Of a DNA stretch of 64,000 bases, positions 43,813 to 56,659 are shown in pieces. This DNA comes from Tetradesmus obliquus (Eukaryota > Chlorophyta > Chlorophyceae > Sphaeropleales > Scenedesmaceae): assembly GCA_030272155.1 (NCBI GenBank), contig CP126193.1:1178001-1242000 (forward strand). The letters are read 5' to 3'. The notes below the pieces were generated by a model that did not search any database, was not told where the DNA came from, and worked only from the letters and a program-made list of their open reading frames with translations. A program made the translations under genes and the position numbers. Each line of letters starts with the position of its first letter. The first letter of the stretch is position 1.

Positions 43813-45228
43813 TTAGGACCTGATGAAGGCGATGAGCCTGATGAGGCACATTGGGGGCTGCAGTTTCAGCTGTTGACAGAAGGATGGGATTTTGCTAGTA
43901 GGCGAGCGAGTCAAGCGATTGCAGCTGTTTGCTGCGTGGCGTTGCAGTCCAGCTGTCTGCACCCGGGTGGCTGGACTGTTGCGGGGCCGGTTGCTGGCTG
44001 CTTCTGCAATTTGTCAAGCATTTACTGTTCAACAGGCTGCATGGCACAGCTGGGTGTGGCACGACCCTCAGGGGTTTGCACAGGAGTTCTGATTGATGCG
44101 CTCGGTGGTTGTGCCAGCCCTGCCCTGTGCCGTGTAGCTTAGCAGCTACTCGGCCCAACCTGCTGTGGTGCTTGACAGGACTGTGGAGTCGGCTATGTAC
44201 ATGTGCAATCTGTACATGATTGATACTGTGCATTTTGCTCAAAGTGATTGCAATTAATGCTTTATGGTCAAACACATTGCACTGTTGTAACTGGACAGAG
44301 AGCTCGCTTCACTTCAGCCTGACTAACGGCGCAACTGCGATCTTTGCACGGCTGTCGTGGCTACCAGTGTAATCACACCTGCCAGGCATGATGCCGCAGC
44401 AGTGCGCTGCGCTGGTTGACAGCAACCGAATCACTGGCCGCCTGCGGCTGGCAGGAACAGGACGCATGCTGGTGGTTACCTGCTTCCTTCCCAACAGTAA
44501 CAGTATGTGCACGACACCATGAACACACCATACAACCGTGCTTAGGTTGCTGCTGTTGGCAACAGCCACGCGGCATGCATAGGTCAACAACAGCCAGTGA
44601 AGTGCAGTACCACGCAAGGCAGCTGCAAGCAGCACAACTCTTTTCAACACACGACATCACAAAACTGCACCTTGCCACAAAATTGGTGCGTCTCAAGCAG
44701 CTCACCAAAACACTGCCTTTGGTTATACGGGAGCAAAAATCCACGCCAAACATGACGTCATCACATAACAGCAACAGCCACAAGAGGCAGCAGGACTTGA
44801 GGTAAGGCAGCCACATCCGACTAGCGTCCTTCAAGAGATTTGAAAAGTGTTGCTCGCATCTCAGCAAGCACGCGCATCACTGCTGCGCGCAGAACATCTC
44901 AACATTGTACAAAGGTTCACATGTTGAACAAACAAGTGCAGCATACTCAACTCTCAGCTGCACACATACAATCACAACAGCGCTTCCTGCAACACCGCCC
45001 AGCGCAGAATACGCATGCGCTGCAATCTGGCTAAGCTACCACACTGCTGCCCTTCTGCTACCAGCTGCCATGCGCTCTCACAGTTTGCCATCCAGTACAC
45101 AGCAGACGCGCGCACACCACCCCCCTGCCTCAAGTTGCGTGTCTGCAGCACAACCTGCTGCGCTGGGTGGTGCGGCGCTACAGCAGCAGCCCGGTGGCCT
45201 CAGCAATGCCTCAGCGATGAGGCTTGCC
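43813..45228. other. Intergenic between X1 and the CURT1-like gene
   Basis: Convergent 3' ends. No gene recognised in this stretch of about 1.4 kb. Confidence 0.45.
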
Positions 45229-47422
45229 TCACTTCTTCTCAAGGCCTGGCAGCTTCTTGATGATGGAGCCCTGCAATGGCAGCAACAATGCAGCAAGATG
45301 AGCGCAGCAATCTTTTAGACGCAATCTAGAAGGATAGCAAGGGGAAAAGAAGATGGTTGCATACATGCAGTGAGCAGTTCTGCTGTGTGATGTGCGCAGG
45401 AAGACGGCTGCCTTCCTGCCTCGCGCATCAACTGTAGCCTGTACTAGTCGTCTGCCACAAAGCACCATCCTCAGTCCCGCTGCTGGTGATTAAGTGCGTG
45501 GTTCGTAGCATGCAGATGATGCTGCGGGCTCCTGTGCCATACGCATGTGCCGTGCGCAACACAATATCAACAGCAGCAGCATCCACTGCGCCTCACCGCC
45601 GCTGCCTCGATGTCCTTGGAGGCGTCGTTGCCGTCCACGTACCAGCGCACCGCCAGGTAGGGCAGCGTGAGCAGGCCCACCAGCTGCACAGGGAAGCCCA
45701 GCACCTGGCGGGCGCAGCAGCAGCAGCAGCGGCGGCGGCGGCACGGACACACCACGGGAGGATGCCAGACGTGAGGAGTGACACAAACGTCTTGTGCAGC
45801 AGCCGGCACATTCTAGCGGAGTTGCACGAAGCTGATGTTGCTGCCGCAGATGCTGGCCGTGACGCCCATGCAAGCATACTGCAGGCCCGACCAACCTTGC
45901 TTCCTGCAAGCCGCTTGCAGATTCGCCACTTGATACAATACTTCTTAGGATGGAAAGCTGCTTCAGGGACATGCCCAGCGAGCCGCTACTCTGTTCACTC
46001 ACCACGTCCAGTGCGGGCAGGTGGATGAGCCACTCTGCGATGAAGAAGGCTGACACTGCTGCAGCCACCCAGCCAATGACCACAGGCTTGTTCTCGGTCT
46101 TCTCAAACTGCACGCGGCAAAGTGCATAGGCAATGGAAGCGCAGGGGCAGTGCGGAAGTAGCGTGGAGCGTCAGCATCAACAAACATGAGCTGCATTGAT
46201 GAGCAAGTAAGCTAAACAGAAGCCACAGGCTTGTTCTCGGCCTTCTCCAACTGCATGCAGCAAGGCACATGGGCAGTGCAGCGGGTGCAGAGCACATGCG
46301 GAGCATCAGCATCAGCACCAGCAGCGATGTTACGCAATGTTCTTGGGCTTCTCAAGCTGCCGGCAGTACAGTGCATAGGCAACGGAAGTGCAGGGACAGT
46401 GCAGAGCATCAGCATCAACAAACATGAGCTGCAGTGACATGCAGGCAAGCTAGACAGAAGCCAGCACGCTGGCTGGCACGACACTGCCAGGGAGCGAGCA
46501 GTGGCAAAGCACGGTACCAAGGTTGCCATGCTCTGTTGCAGCAGAAAGGTACAGGACCTGCACATGAGCACAGAGGGGTGAAAGCAAAAGCTGCTATTTT
46601 GGAGTGTGCTGCGGATGCAGGTGCGCTGCTGTTGTGGGGTGTGCTGCAGGCGCAGGTGCGTTGCTGGTGTGCGCACCTTGTCTGCCCACTCAGCCAGGTA
46701 TGCATCAAAGTCTGCAGTGTAAGGCAGGGCAGCAGAAGGCAGGGCAGCTCAGCGCCAGTCCACTACTGCACATGCAGGCCGCGCAGCAGCTGCTGTTGAG
46801 CTGTATTGCCAGCAGGCAACTGCTGATGTCTGCTTGTGCTGAGCTGGCAGCGGTTGGGACGCTGCGGCACAGCGAAATGCTGGAGCTTGATAGCAGCGCT
46901 TTGAGAGCCCCAACAGGTCTAAACTACGGCCTCACCCTTGCTTTCTGCCCTGACCACCACGCGAGCTGCAAGACAGACAGGCACACAGACAGGAAAGGGG
47001 GCACAGGCAGCAAAGGGCAGGGCAGCGGTTTCAGCTACCGCAGAAACAAGCATCACCGTGAAGGCTGATCAAAAGCTGTGAGCTCGATCAGGCATTTCCA
47101 CTGCCGTGCGTACACTATGGGGCCCAGATCACGAGTTGTGCCAGTTCAAACGACCCAGGAGCAAACCGGCTGTTGAGAGCTAGCAGGGCTGCTTGCAAGC
47201 CGAAATATGCATCAAGCTAGGATATTTACGGCAAGGAGATCCTCGCAAGCCTGCAGAGAGACAGCGGGCGCTGCAAGCAAGCTGCAAGCCCGGGTCATAG
47301 CGTTCCGCCTCACCGCTGGGTTGAGGAGCAGGCCTGACAAGGCGTGCTGGCACCACTGGCACACGGGCGGATGCAGTCCTGGCAAAGGACGCACAAGCAC
47401 GGCGCTGCAGCATTATGGCCAT
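45229..47422 (-). CDS. CURT1/CAAD-domain thylakoid membrane protein
   Basis: Small two-helix plastid membrane protein; CURT1 proteins bend thylakoid membranes at grana margins. Exons (minus): 47422-47314, 46965-46936, 46711-46677, 46107-46003, 45704-45597, 45270-45229; 142 residues, in frame. A basic Ser/Ala/Arg-rich transit peptide ends in ARVVVRAES. Then an amphipathic helix (DFDAYLAEWADKFEKTENKP), a first membrane helix (VIGWVAAAVSAFFIAEWLI), a Pro-containing turn, a second helix (LVGLLTLPYLAVRWYV), and an acidic-basic tail (ASKDIEAAAGSIIKKLPGLEKK in part). Order, length and the P.L...LVGLL..P..AVRW pattern fit the CAAD domain; sequence identity to the family is modest, so the call is probable. 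Intron 3 has echoes of exon 4. Confidence 0.75.
46217..46440 (-). repeat. Exon echoes: CURT1-like exon 4 5' end copied twice in intron 3
   Basis: Minus-strand copies read QLEKAENKPVAS (about 46257-46222) and QLEKPKNIA (about 46350-46325) against the real QFEKTENKPVVI. A unit of roughly 115 bp including CAACAAACATGAGCTGCA intron sequence recurs. Confidence 0.82.
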
Positions 47423-47982
47423 TCTGGTTGAAAGCAGACGCGATACAGCAGAGCGCTGGTGCAGGTCCTTGTATTCGACAGGGACAGAAGATCAAGTAGG
47501 ACTCAAAAACGATACAGCAGCTGTGAGATGAGCTCTACGGGCTTCGAGGAATAACACTTCAGACTGGAAGTTGATCAAGCGCGGTGCTTTCAAATCTGTC
47601 GTGGTTGAGCAGCACTCCCCGCACCTAAGCACTCTCCATTGTTGGTCATGGCTTATTATCCGTGTTTCAATATCAGCCATTGATCGTCAATGGTAGGACA
47701 GGCAACATACAACTATCCTTGATGTACCCAACCAAGATCGACACGTCAGGGAGTCAAAATCAAGCACTTCCCCTCTGGAAAACTGTACAGGCTGTACTAC
47801 ACTCACGCCCTGACAGCGTTGATGGCTGCATACCCCTATCCGGGCGTGCAAGCACACTGCTTGTCACGTGCTGGGCCCTAGCGGCGCGACTCACTGCCGC
47901 TGCGGCAGGCCCACGTGGGCTGACACCAGCTGCGCACAGGCACCATGCACCACAGGCTGGCACAACACATGCAATGGGTGCT

Positions 47983-48061
47983 ATGCACACACCCCTCATC
48001 ATCATCATCATGGTACCCATCAAGCCATAGCATCAACGCCATCGGCCATGCACACACCCCT
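47983..48061 (-). mobile_element. Micro-retroposon copy 2 (51 bp) with 14-bp target duplications
   Basis: ATGCACACACCCCT at 47983-47996 is repeated at 48048-48061 and encloses exactly 51 bp. On the minus strand the insert reads GGCCGATGGCGTTGATGCTA then TGGCTTGATGGGTACC and five ATG units. Confidence 0.85.
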
Positions 48062-48902
48062 GAGAGACAACAACAACCCGACGCTTATGAACCCGGCGGT
48101 AGGCAGCCGATGCTGACTAAAAGGTTGACACCACGCTTCCAGGATCACACTACACGACGCTGCCCGTTCAACAGGATAACGCTCATCAACAATGGCTGCC
48201 GCAGCAGCACATAGCGCACACGATACAGGGTGCACTACGGTTCGCTGTGTGACCGTTACTCACAAATACACACGCGCGGGGCATGCGCAAAATAGGCGCG
48301 CCAACTCCCCAGTCATGATGATGATGAAACTAATTCAGTTGAACATCATGGTTGGTATGGTAACAGGAGCACCCCACTGGCTACATGCACCCGCAGTGTC
48401 GCACTTCACGTTGAACTGAGAAAGCTGGCATGCAGCGTGCGCCAACAACTTGTGCACGTCAGCACTGAAACAAAACTATCAAATTGATGTATGTATGCGA
48501 GGCAAGTTCAGCCCAAGCCAAGCTGTCGAACGCAGTGGTGCAGTACTCCAAGGGGATGGAAGTGCTGTGTTGTGTTAGAGATCATCCATCCTGCAAACTG
48601 GTGTACAAGCGTCAAGCACCGTAGCGGGGTAGCAGGATGTGTGTGTGAACTGTTTGGCTGCTCAGTAAGTAGCATAGTAGATGCGTCCCAAGCTCCATGT
48701 TTGGCACCGTATTGCCCGTCACAGAGTGCGTCAGTGGCACTGCTGCAAAATGCTGTGCGCATGCCGCCCAAACAATGTCTGCAGCATCGCACCAACACAT
48801 ATGTGGCAAGCACACCTTCAGCAATCCAGGCACCGACCAGCAACAGACGTGAGCTGGCGCGTTCATGGGCAGGGCGCCTCACACATCAACCACTCCTTCG
48901 CC

Positions 48903-48957
<55 letters not shown>

Positions 48958-48958
48958 A
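48903..48958. repeat. CTG run beside the X2 stop codon
   Basis: About eighteen CTG triplets on the plus strand, so CAG in the X2 3' UTR. Confidence 0.9.
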
Positions 48959-48967
48959 GCGCTGCGC

Positions 48968-50859
48968 TCAGTTGCTCTGTGGCGGCGGGCGTGGCGGGAT
49001 GCTGTTGCAGTCTGGGAAGTACCGTCCAATGTCGTAGCCATCAGTCTTGGCGTCACTGCAGCACTGGCTGAAGCCGTCCCTGCAGCAGCAGCAGCAGCAT
49101 TAGGGTGATAAGTGACAGGGTCAGAAGCGATCTGGTTGGTGCTATGAGAGCTGTAAGCTGAACCATTGAGTACAGTGCTGTGCCTGCCAAGCTGTTGAAG
49201 GCCAGCTGGCAGCCACGCAGATGCTGCTGTAGCTGACACAGTGCACGTGTGTACCTGCTGTTAGCTGCATTGCACTCAATATATCAGCATCAAGTCGGCT
49301 GTGAGTGGTTGCCGCTGCAAGGTGCTGAGACTTGAGCTGCAGCAAAAGACGTCTGCCAGCAGAGCAGGCATAGGCCAGCAAAGGTTCCAGCAGCACCACG
49401 CACCAGGAGTCTGCGTCTGTCATGTCGTAGTCCTGCAGGCACAAAAAGAAGGCAATGCAGGATGCAACAGCAGTAGCAGCATCAGATTTGACCAGTTGCA
49501 TGTGAGTTGAATGCACACAAACACACCAGAAGCTGCTGGTATCTTGCTTTCACATGGCAGGCAAGCTGCATGTGTGGGTTGTTGTTGAGTCAGCACAGCA
49601 CCTGCGGCACTGCTCGTGTCCTGCTTTCCAATTCACGCCGCTAATGGCTTCAGCACAACTCTGCACAGGCACGCACCCCTTTGCTGCACTGGTAGTCCGG
49701 TGCCTTGTCTGGCGTGGGCGCCGGGGTGGCAGGTGCAGGTGCCGGCGGCGGTGTAGCAGCTGGTGGTGGTGGTGTTGGCGCAGCAGCTGGGGCAGCTGGC
49801 CCTGGGCGGGCCGGCAGGCTGTTGCAGTCTGGCTCCACAGCACCCGGCTGCGCCTTTGCTTCATCGCAGCACTGCTTCATAGCATCCCCTGTGGGTGGGT
49901 GGTGAGGATGCGGGTGTGCAGGGCAAGCGCAGTGAGCAAGCAGTTGCAATGCAAAGCGGTGAGCAGTGTATGCTCGACAACATGGCGAGTATCACCTTTG
50001 CATGTGAGGAGAGGACAGAGTTCAGGCACATAGTCAGATTGCTACAGAGCTAGGCTGGCTGGAGAGTGTCTGCTGCGCTTGACACTGTGTTACTGCTTGT
50101 GTCACAAACAAGGGACTATAGGCCTGCACGCTTGCAAAGTTAGCTGTGGTGGCACGTGCATCAGCAAGCCATTGCTTCGTGGACTCACATTCATCTGGGT
50201 CTGCCATGTTGTAGTCCTGTAAGGCCACGCCAGCAGAGCGACATGTGCAGCAGCAGCAGCAACAGCAGCAACGAGTGTCAGCACTCTGACTCTTGCTGCT
50301 GTTGTGCAGCCGTCAGTGCAGTTAGTCCAAACAAGCCACACACCAGCAAATAGCTGCGTAGCTAAAACAGCACGTGGTTCGGGAAAGTTCAAGCCAGCGT
50401 GCACCCGCTGGTCAGCACAAGGTGTGAACATGCATGCACGCTCCTCTACAGTCGTGTCGTATGGTATCCAGTGCATGGAGATGTCAGTTACATCATGTTA
50501 CATCAAAGTGCATGCAGTTGCAAGTTACATCATGTTGTTACATCTTGTAACATGCTTGATGCGCTGCTTCGTGCCGCATGCACACCGCACCTGCACGAAG
50601 CACTGCCGCTCATATGATGCTGGGGGAGGGATCGCAGGTGGTGGCTGCGCCGGGGGTGGTGTCGGGGCGGGTGTGGGTGTCACCGGTGTCGGCGGCGGTG
50701 TCACCGGTGTCGGCGGTGGCACCACAGGCGGGGGTGTAACCGGGGTGGGCGGTGGGGTGACAGGTGTGGGGGGAGGGGTTACAGGTGGCGGTGCCGGCGC
50801 TGGCGCGGGCTGCGGGGGAGGTGTTGGTTGGGGAGGAGGCGTCGGCGGCTGTGGCCGGC

Positions 50860-50907
<48 letters not shown>

Positions 50908-52146
50908 GACGGCAACAGTGGTGTGTCAGTATGGTGGCTGGAAGGTGTTTAGTTCAGGCTGGAGCTGTGGCATCGGCAGCGCCTGCTGCTGCTGCACACG
51001 CACGCAAGGTGAACAATGGACTGTTACAGATATGCCTATGCATGCAAGTGCAGCTGCTCATCACCGCCCGGCAGGCAAGCTCTCACCGGTGTTGCTGGGG
51101 GCGGCGTAGGCGTGCCACCTGATTCGCCAGTGCCACCGCTGCCGTCACTGGCCCCACCGCCAGTGTCACCCGCAGGTGGCGCAGGTGTGGGTGTGGTGGC
51201 TGGTGGCGGTGTGGTACTGCCGCCTGAAGTGTCACCCGTAGGAGGTGACGCTGGTGGTGGTGTAACCGGGGTGGCAGTCCCAGCAGGCGGTGTCACCGGG
51301 GTTGTGGGGATGGGGGTACCACCAGACACTGGTGGTGTGGTCGGCTGCGTGGTGTCAGGTGGAGGGGTGGTGGAAGTAGGTGGCGGCGTGGGCGTAGTGA
51401 CACCAGCTGGTGGTGGCGTCACCGGTGGCGGCTGCTGACCTGGCGGTGTCACTGCTGTGGGTGGGGAGGGTGAGCTGGGTGGCGGGCCCGGCGGCTTTGT
51501 TAGATCTACTGCTATCACACCCTCTGCTGCTTTAGGCATAGGTGTGGGAGATGGGCTGGGGGCGGAGAATGGATCCACTGTGAACCTCGGCACACTGTCA
51601 CTCGCAGTGTCTGTTGATGCCACCACCAGCAGTGACACACTGTAGCTGCCTGCCGGCAACAGCACGGTGGCATTGGCGCCGTCCACTACGCGCTTGAAAT
51701 CCTTGTTGTCTGTGCCAGTGCCTGTGATGGTCCATGTGAAGGACTTTATGCTGCCCCCGAGCTCCGCCTTGGTGCCTGTGGAGTCCAGCAGCACAGTGCC
51801 GCCCTCCGCTGACTGCGAGGGGAAGCTCTGCCGGCGTGCTGGTGATGCAATCACCACAGTTGACTGCGACATCTGCCCAATCCAGTCTGTTGATGAAGTA
51901 GCAGATTCTTGGCTGATGCTGCTTGCAGCAGCCCGAAGCGGTGTTGGAGTGCTAGCAACACTAGCAACAGACGCTGTGCGCTGCTGCGTGTTGGCAGTCT
52001 TGCTGTTCCGTTGCGCCTGCTGCCGTGTTGCCCTTGCTGACTTTGCAGCTGCTGGTGACGCAGCAGTGAGCTTGCGAGCTGCTGCTGCAGCTGCACTGCT
52101 GTCCGCTGCGTTTGCTGAACCATGTTGACCTCGTTCGGCTCCTTCA

Positions 52147-52181
<35 letters not shown>

Positions 52182-52502
52182 GTTGCTGCTGCTGAGTTGC
52201 TTGCCTGCATGTGGGCAAGCAGCTTTGCTGTCTGGTGCAGCGCTGTCACCTGCTGCTGCTGCTGCTGCTGCTTCTGCCTTGCTGGCAGATCCCTTTGATG
52301 CCAGGCCTGTCCAAGGCCTGCAATAAAATGGTGAGCAGCGTTTTGTTCAGCGTTCAGCTGGGCTGGCCTGCTGCAGCCATCATGTTAGCAAAACTCGACA
52401 GGTTTGCTGCAGCACCCACCTTGCGGTGAAGAGAGCGCTCGCGGAGTCCGATACTAACAGGAAGCAAATTAATGCTAGAAGTCTTCTGCTTCTCGCCTCC
52501 AT
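48968..52502 (-). CDS. X2: secreted Pro-rich paralogue of X1
   Basis: Exons (minus): 52502-52420, 52317-51087, 50848-50591, 50216-50189, 49888-49677, 49432-49404, 49079-48968; 650 residues, in frame. The exon count, order and phases are the same as in X1. Exon 1 is a signal peptide (RRLLALICFLLVSDSASA). Exon 2 has Ala runs, then a PKD-like domain almost identical to that of X1, then Pro/Thr/Gly-rich sequence; exon 3 encodes TPVTPPP repeats ending ERQCFVQ. Two terminal modules: from 525 (DPDEWDAMKQCCDEAK, PDCNSLPARP) and from 605 (DADSWDGFSQCCSDAK, PDCNSIPPRP). Convergent with X1. Probably an extracellular hydroxyproline-rich glycoprotein and a candidate substrate of the linked P4H. Function unknown. 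Confidence 0.85.
50861..50907. repeat. CTG tract (gene strand) before X2 exon 3
   Basis: Fourteen or more CAG triplets on the plus strand; on the gene strand CTG repeats end about 10 nt before the exon 3 acceptor. Confidence 0.88.
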
Positions 52503-54987
52503 TGCTCGGCTCGAAAGCATATCGTGCTAATCTTGGTGCACCGAGCACCCGACCAAACCACAGGCCGGGCGCCCTTCTTACTGCAAATAATGTAATCTTC
52601 TAGCCATTTAAGGAACGAAAACTCAGGATTGAACGGTGTCACCGCAGGGAACTGTGAGAAGCCTGAAGTTTTTGAGAGGTCGTGGGCTCGATCGTGTAGC
52701 TGAAATCGGCTAGCTTGATATGTTTTGTTGATAACGCGATGCAGCGTATGGCCGGATGTTTGCGTGCATCCATGCTCCGTGCCTCCCACCTCAAAACCTC
52801 TGCTAGCAGGCCAATAGCCACGGTCATTTTATGAAATGTGGGAGCTCATCGTAGTATCGGCATCGCAGATTACAGTCCAAACAAACGTAAGTATGCGTTA
52901 CAGGATGGGCACGTGGCCTACTTGACAATCAGACTCGCGAACGCTACAGGGTGCATCCAATGCTGAAGAGTCTTCAAGCCCTGTACATTTGCACGGACGT
53001 TGCACGTGCAGCTGCTGCCCTGCCTTGGAGAAGCAGCCATCAACGTGGCTGAGCAAGCCCAGGTTTAGCATCCGCGATTGCAGCAGGTGGGCTTTGCAAA
53101 TTGTGCCAGTGCATGTGCCTGCCATTCTCCAATGTTTGAGTCACCAGTGTTCAGCGGCTGGCGGAGAGAGCGGTGTGACCCAAGATTGCTTTGCAGCGCC
53201 TGCAAGTGGGAGCTTAATCCATGACGCAATCTGTGTGAACCCATGACATGCAAAGGCCCTTTGCGCGGTACACGGTGCACGGTGCACCTATCGTATGCCT
53301 CTTTCTGCTGCAAGCTTTGCCGTGGCCCAGGACAAGTGCAACTTGTCCTAGGCGAGCAGCCAACGTAGCACTGCAACTGTTCCCGGAACAGCAGAGGCTC
53401 TGCATGAGCTCAGGCATTGATCAATGCCTCATGAGGCAGCTGCAGCTCAGCTGGAGAGGGTTTGGAGGGTGCCACCAAGGGTCCCTGGGTGCTGCAGCTG
53501 AGCTGCAGGAATGTGGTCCAAACTCTCTCAAGCTGAGCTGCAGGAATGTGGTCCAAAGGTGGCTCCCTTGGGGCCTTGAGCAGCTCAAGTTGAGCTGCAG
53601 TGCCAGGCACTTGAGGCCATGGTGGATATGGCTGAACTCCTTGGTGCAGGTGCAGAATACGCTGAAGCCTGCTGAGCCCCCCCTCACCCGCCAGGCAATG
53701 CATGCATTGCTGCGCAGCAGCGGCTGCTGCAGCTGGTAGACCTGCAGCTGCCCCGGCCGACTGCATCTTATGCCTATGATAGGCACCAGCTGCACGTCAG
53801 CAGCTGCTGACGTGCAGCTCAAGCATACTCAGACAAATGTGCGCATGCGGATCAATTAATCTGCGTTGCAGGCGGTGAGGAGCAACTCAAACAAGTCCGA
53901 TCACCAGTAGTTGTGATGGCATATTTCTGCTGTCGAAGCTCTGGTTGCAATTGCCACTGCGGCATGGTGGCGGCCATCATGGCAGCAGTAGGCTGTAGCA
54001 CTGCAGGCGTTTTGTCAGACTGTGATGAAAGCACACCGACATCGCTCCGCCCATCAACCACCTTCTGCAACATGGGTCATCATTTTTCACTTGAGAGTGG
54101 TACCACTGCGGAGCGCAGTGCATGATGCTTCAGACAGTGCTGCACAGCAGCGCCAGCACCTGCGTGCGTGACGACGCATGTATGAGTTTCAATAATTTTC
54201 AACGACACATTATGCATATAGCTATGCTACGTTTGCGCCACAGCCGAATAGGCATCGCCCGACAGCTGCAGGACCTAGGGTCCCTCAGGCCTGCGGCATG
54301 CGCTGGCCTGGGATGCAGTCAAGCCTGGCTTCAAGCAACAATTTCTATGCCTTGAACAAGGGCATGCCTGTGCAAGGTGTGCTGCACGCCCTCTGAACGT
54401 ACCCAGATGGCATGCGTGATCAGCGGAGCCACCTGGCCCAGTGCGGCTTGCTGCAGTTCAGCTCAGCTGGCCTAGCGGCTGGCTTTACGTCACACCTGCA
54501 AGCAGCAAGCTTGTTAACTGATAGATATCACATGCCCAAAATTTCTTCAATGGTAGAAGGTTGCTGCAAACTCGCATTCGCCAAGCCTTCTGCCTACTGC
54601 TAAAAGGTTGCCTGTCGATCAGCCTGGCCCTCAGGGCCTGCACAGCACAGCGATGACAAGAGGTGGATCGAGCTACTCATCGGAACAGCACTTTTGCACG
54701 CTTCAACCTCGTTGAATGCAGTTTCTATCACAAAGGAAATGCAAGCCACGCCACGCGATCTTGTGGAGCGCACTGCAACTGGCGCAACCGAGTGCCACTA
54801 ACTGTTGATGTAACAACAGAGCTTGAAGTCACCGGCAGTGCAGCTCACACATTACTCAGCAGCATCATTGCGATTGTTTCAAGGCAGAAATCGTGCGATT
54901 GTTGCGCAACGTTTGCGCCATTCATTACACACCGCAACGGACTAGCGAAGAGTAGAGCGGCTAGAGGAGTTCAGCAAGAAAGCAGCG
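52503..54987. other. Divergent upstream region of X2 and FAS1 gene
   Basis: 2.5 kb between divergent starts. A short repeat, AGCTGAGCTGCAGGAATGTG then GTCC, occurs at about 53491-53516 and 53531-53556. Frames of up to about 160 codons exist around 53250-53820 but match nothing and overlap on both strands. No gene is called. Confidence 0.4.
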
Positions 54988-56059
54988 ATGAGGCAGTCAG
55001 CAGCATTAGTTGCGCTGACAGTGCTTGCAGGTGGGTGAATGGGTGCAGCACCTAATCAGTCACCGAGACCGTCGGGCAAGGTGTCACTGCTACGCTTTCT
55101 AGGCATTACAGCAATGCAACTCCGTCGTAATGCATTTCAAAACTTCTAAAAGGTGTAATTGAGGGGACGTGGGCCACGATAACGACGAGTATGAAGTCGT
55201 TGACACCCGCCCCAGCAAACGTCCTGCTGTTGGTTGATTCCGAGGGGAGGTCGCAGCGATAGGCCATAAATTTTGATCGTTGAGTACGTACCTGTGACGC
55301 ATCTGCTGAATCAGCATTCGTCTGGGTGTGTCACCAGTGTCGAGCAGTGTCACCAGCTCTGTTGCTTGCTCCATGCTGACCATCCCCCGCACTTCCTGCA
55401 GGCGCACTCGTGTCAGCATACGCACAGGAGGCTGCAGGACCAGCCCCAGCAGCAGCAGCACCAGCAGCTCCAGCAGCTGCAGCAAAGACATGCAAGACAG
55501 CGCTGGACCTCATTGCCAGCCAGAACATGAACCTGCCGGTGCACCCAGTGTTCCAGAACATCCTGAACTCTGAGCACCTGAAGGGCACTCTGTTCATCCC
55601 TACTACCAAGGCATGGGACTCCTTCTTTGCCACCATGCGCCAGCGCCAGGGCAACCCTGCTGCGCCCGCCATGGTTGCGCGTTATGGCCAGATCCTGCTG
55701 TACCATCTCGCCAAGGTGAGGGGGGCATGAACAGCATATGAATCCCAAGATATGAGTGTTTTGATGTTGTCTGCACTACAGATGCCGCTGCAGAACTCAT
55801 GTCCGTCTGGTTGTATTCATAAGTTGGCTGCTGACGAGCGCCGTCACTGCTTTCTAGAGTTGCCTGACATGCCCTGCGTCAATCCTTAAATGCATCTGCA
55901 CAGTCAAGGTGGCTGCATCCACACAAGGCTTGCCAGCTTGCTGATATCAGTGCACCCCCGCACACACTAGCCAGCGCTATCAATGGAAGCAGCCCACATT
56001 TACATGTACGTCCTGCAGCTGCACACCAGCTGACCTCCACCTGCTCCCGCTGGTTATCG

Positions 56060-56103
<44 letters not shown>

Positions 56104-56626
56104 CTGCTGTGGCCTGCAGGATGTGCAAGTGCCTGTTGCTGACGCCACGCCCGGCATCAACAAGTTTGCTGTGGACACAGCCAGCACGCTGCAGTGCACC
56201 TTTGGGCCCGGCCTGCCCAACAACAGGCTGGTCATCAAGAAGACACCAGAGGCCATCATAGTGAGTGGACCCAGCATTGTTGATGCAGCAGCAGCGGCAG
56301 GATGCATTGCACCAGCACCCAAGCTTGTACATGCTGGACAACGCATCCTTTCCCTGCTTGCGCAGTGTAATTGAGCAGCTGGAGTGGCTGGCGCATTCCT
56401 GCTGCTGTGCAAGCATCGCGGCGTAGCAAGCAGCATGCAATACGGCGCGTTGGTTGTTGCTGAGCGGTTCTCCCTGCTGCACCTGTTTGCTGCCTGCTGT
56501 TTTGTTTGCTGTTTGCTGCTGCAGGTGCAGCACGGCACCGGCAACGCCACCATCATGAGCCAGAAGATACAATACTGCGGAGGAGAGGCCTACCTGGTGG
56601 ACCAGGTGGGGCACTGCTGCTGCTGT

Positions 56627-56659
<33 letters not shown>

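Larger units (their letters stand above)
47423..48967. other. Intergenic between the CURT1-like gene and X2
   Basis: Carries the CURT1-like promoter side and the X2 3' flank. Contains micro-retroposon copy 2 and, next to X2, a CTG run (48903-48958). No gene recognised. Confidence 0.45.

Noticed and set aside
48300..48360. Fourth copy of the micro-retroposon (CATGATGATGATGAAAC...)
   Set aside because: Shares only the ATG simple repeat; the core is absent and there are no flanking direct repeats.
53248..53822. Overlapping frames of 133-163 codons on both strands upstream of FAS1
   Set aside because: Both strands are open because of the GC-rich CTGCAG composition; no family match and no consistent exon model.
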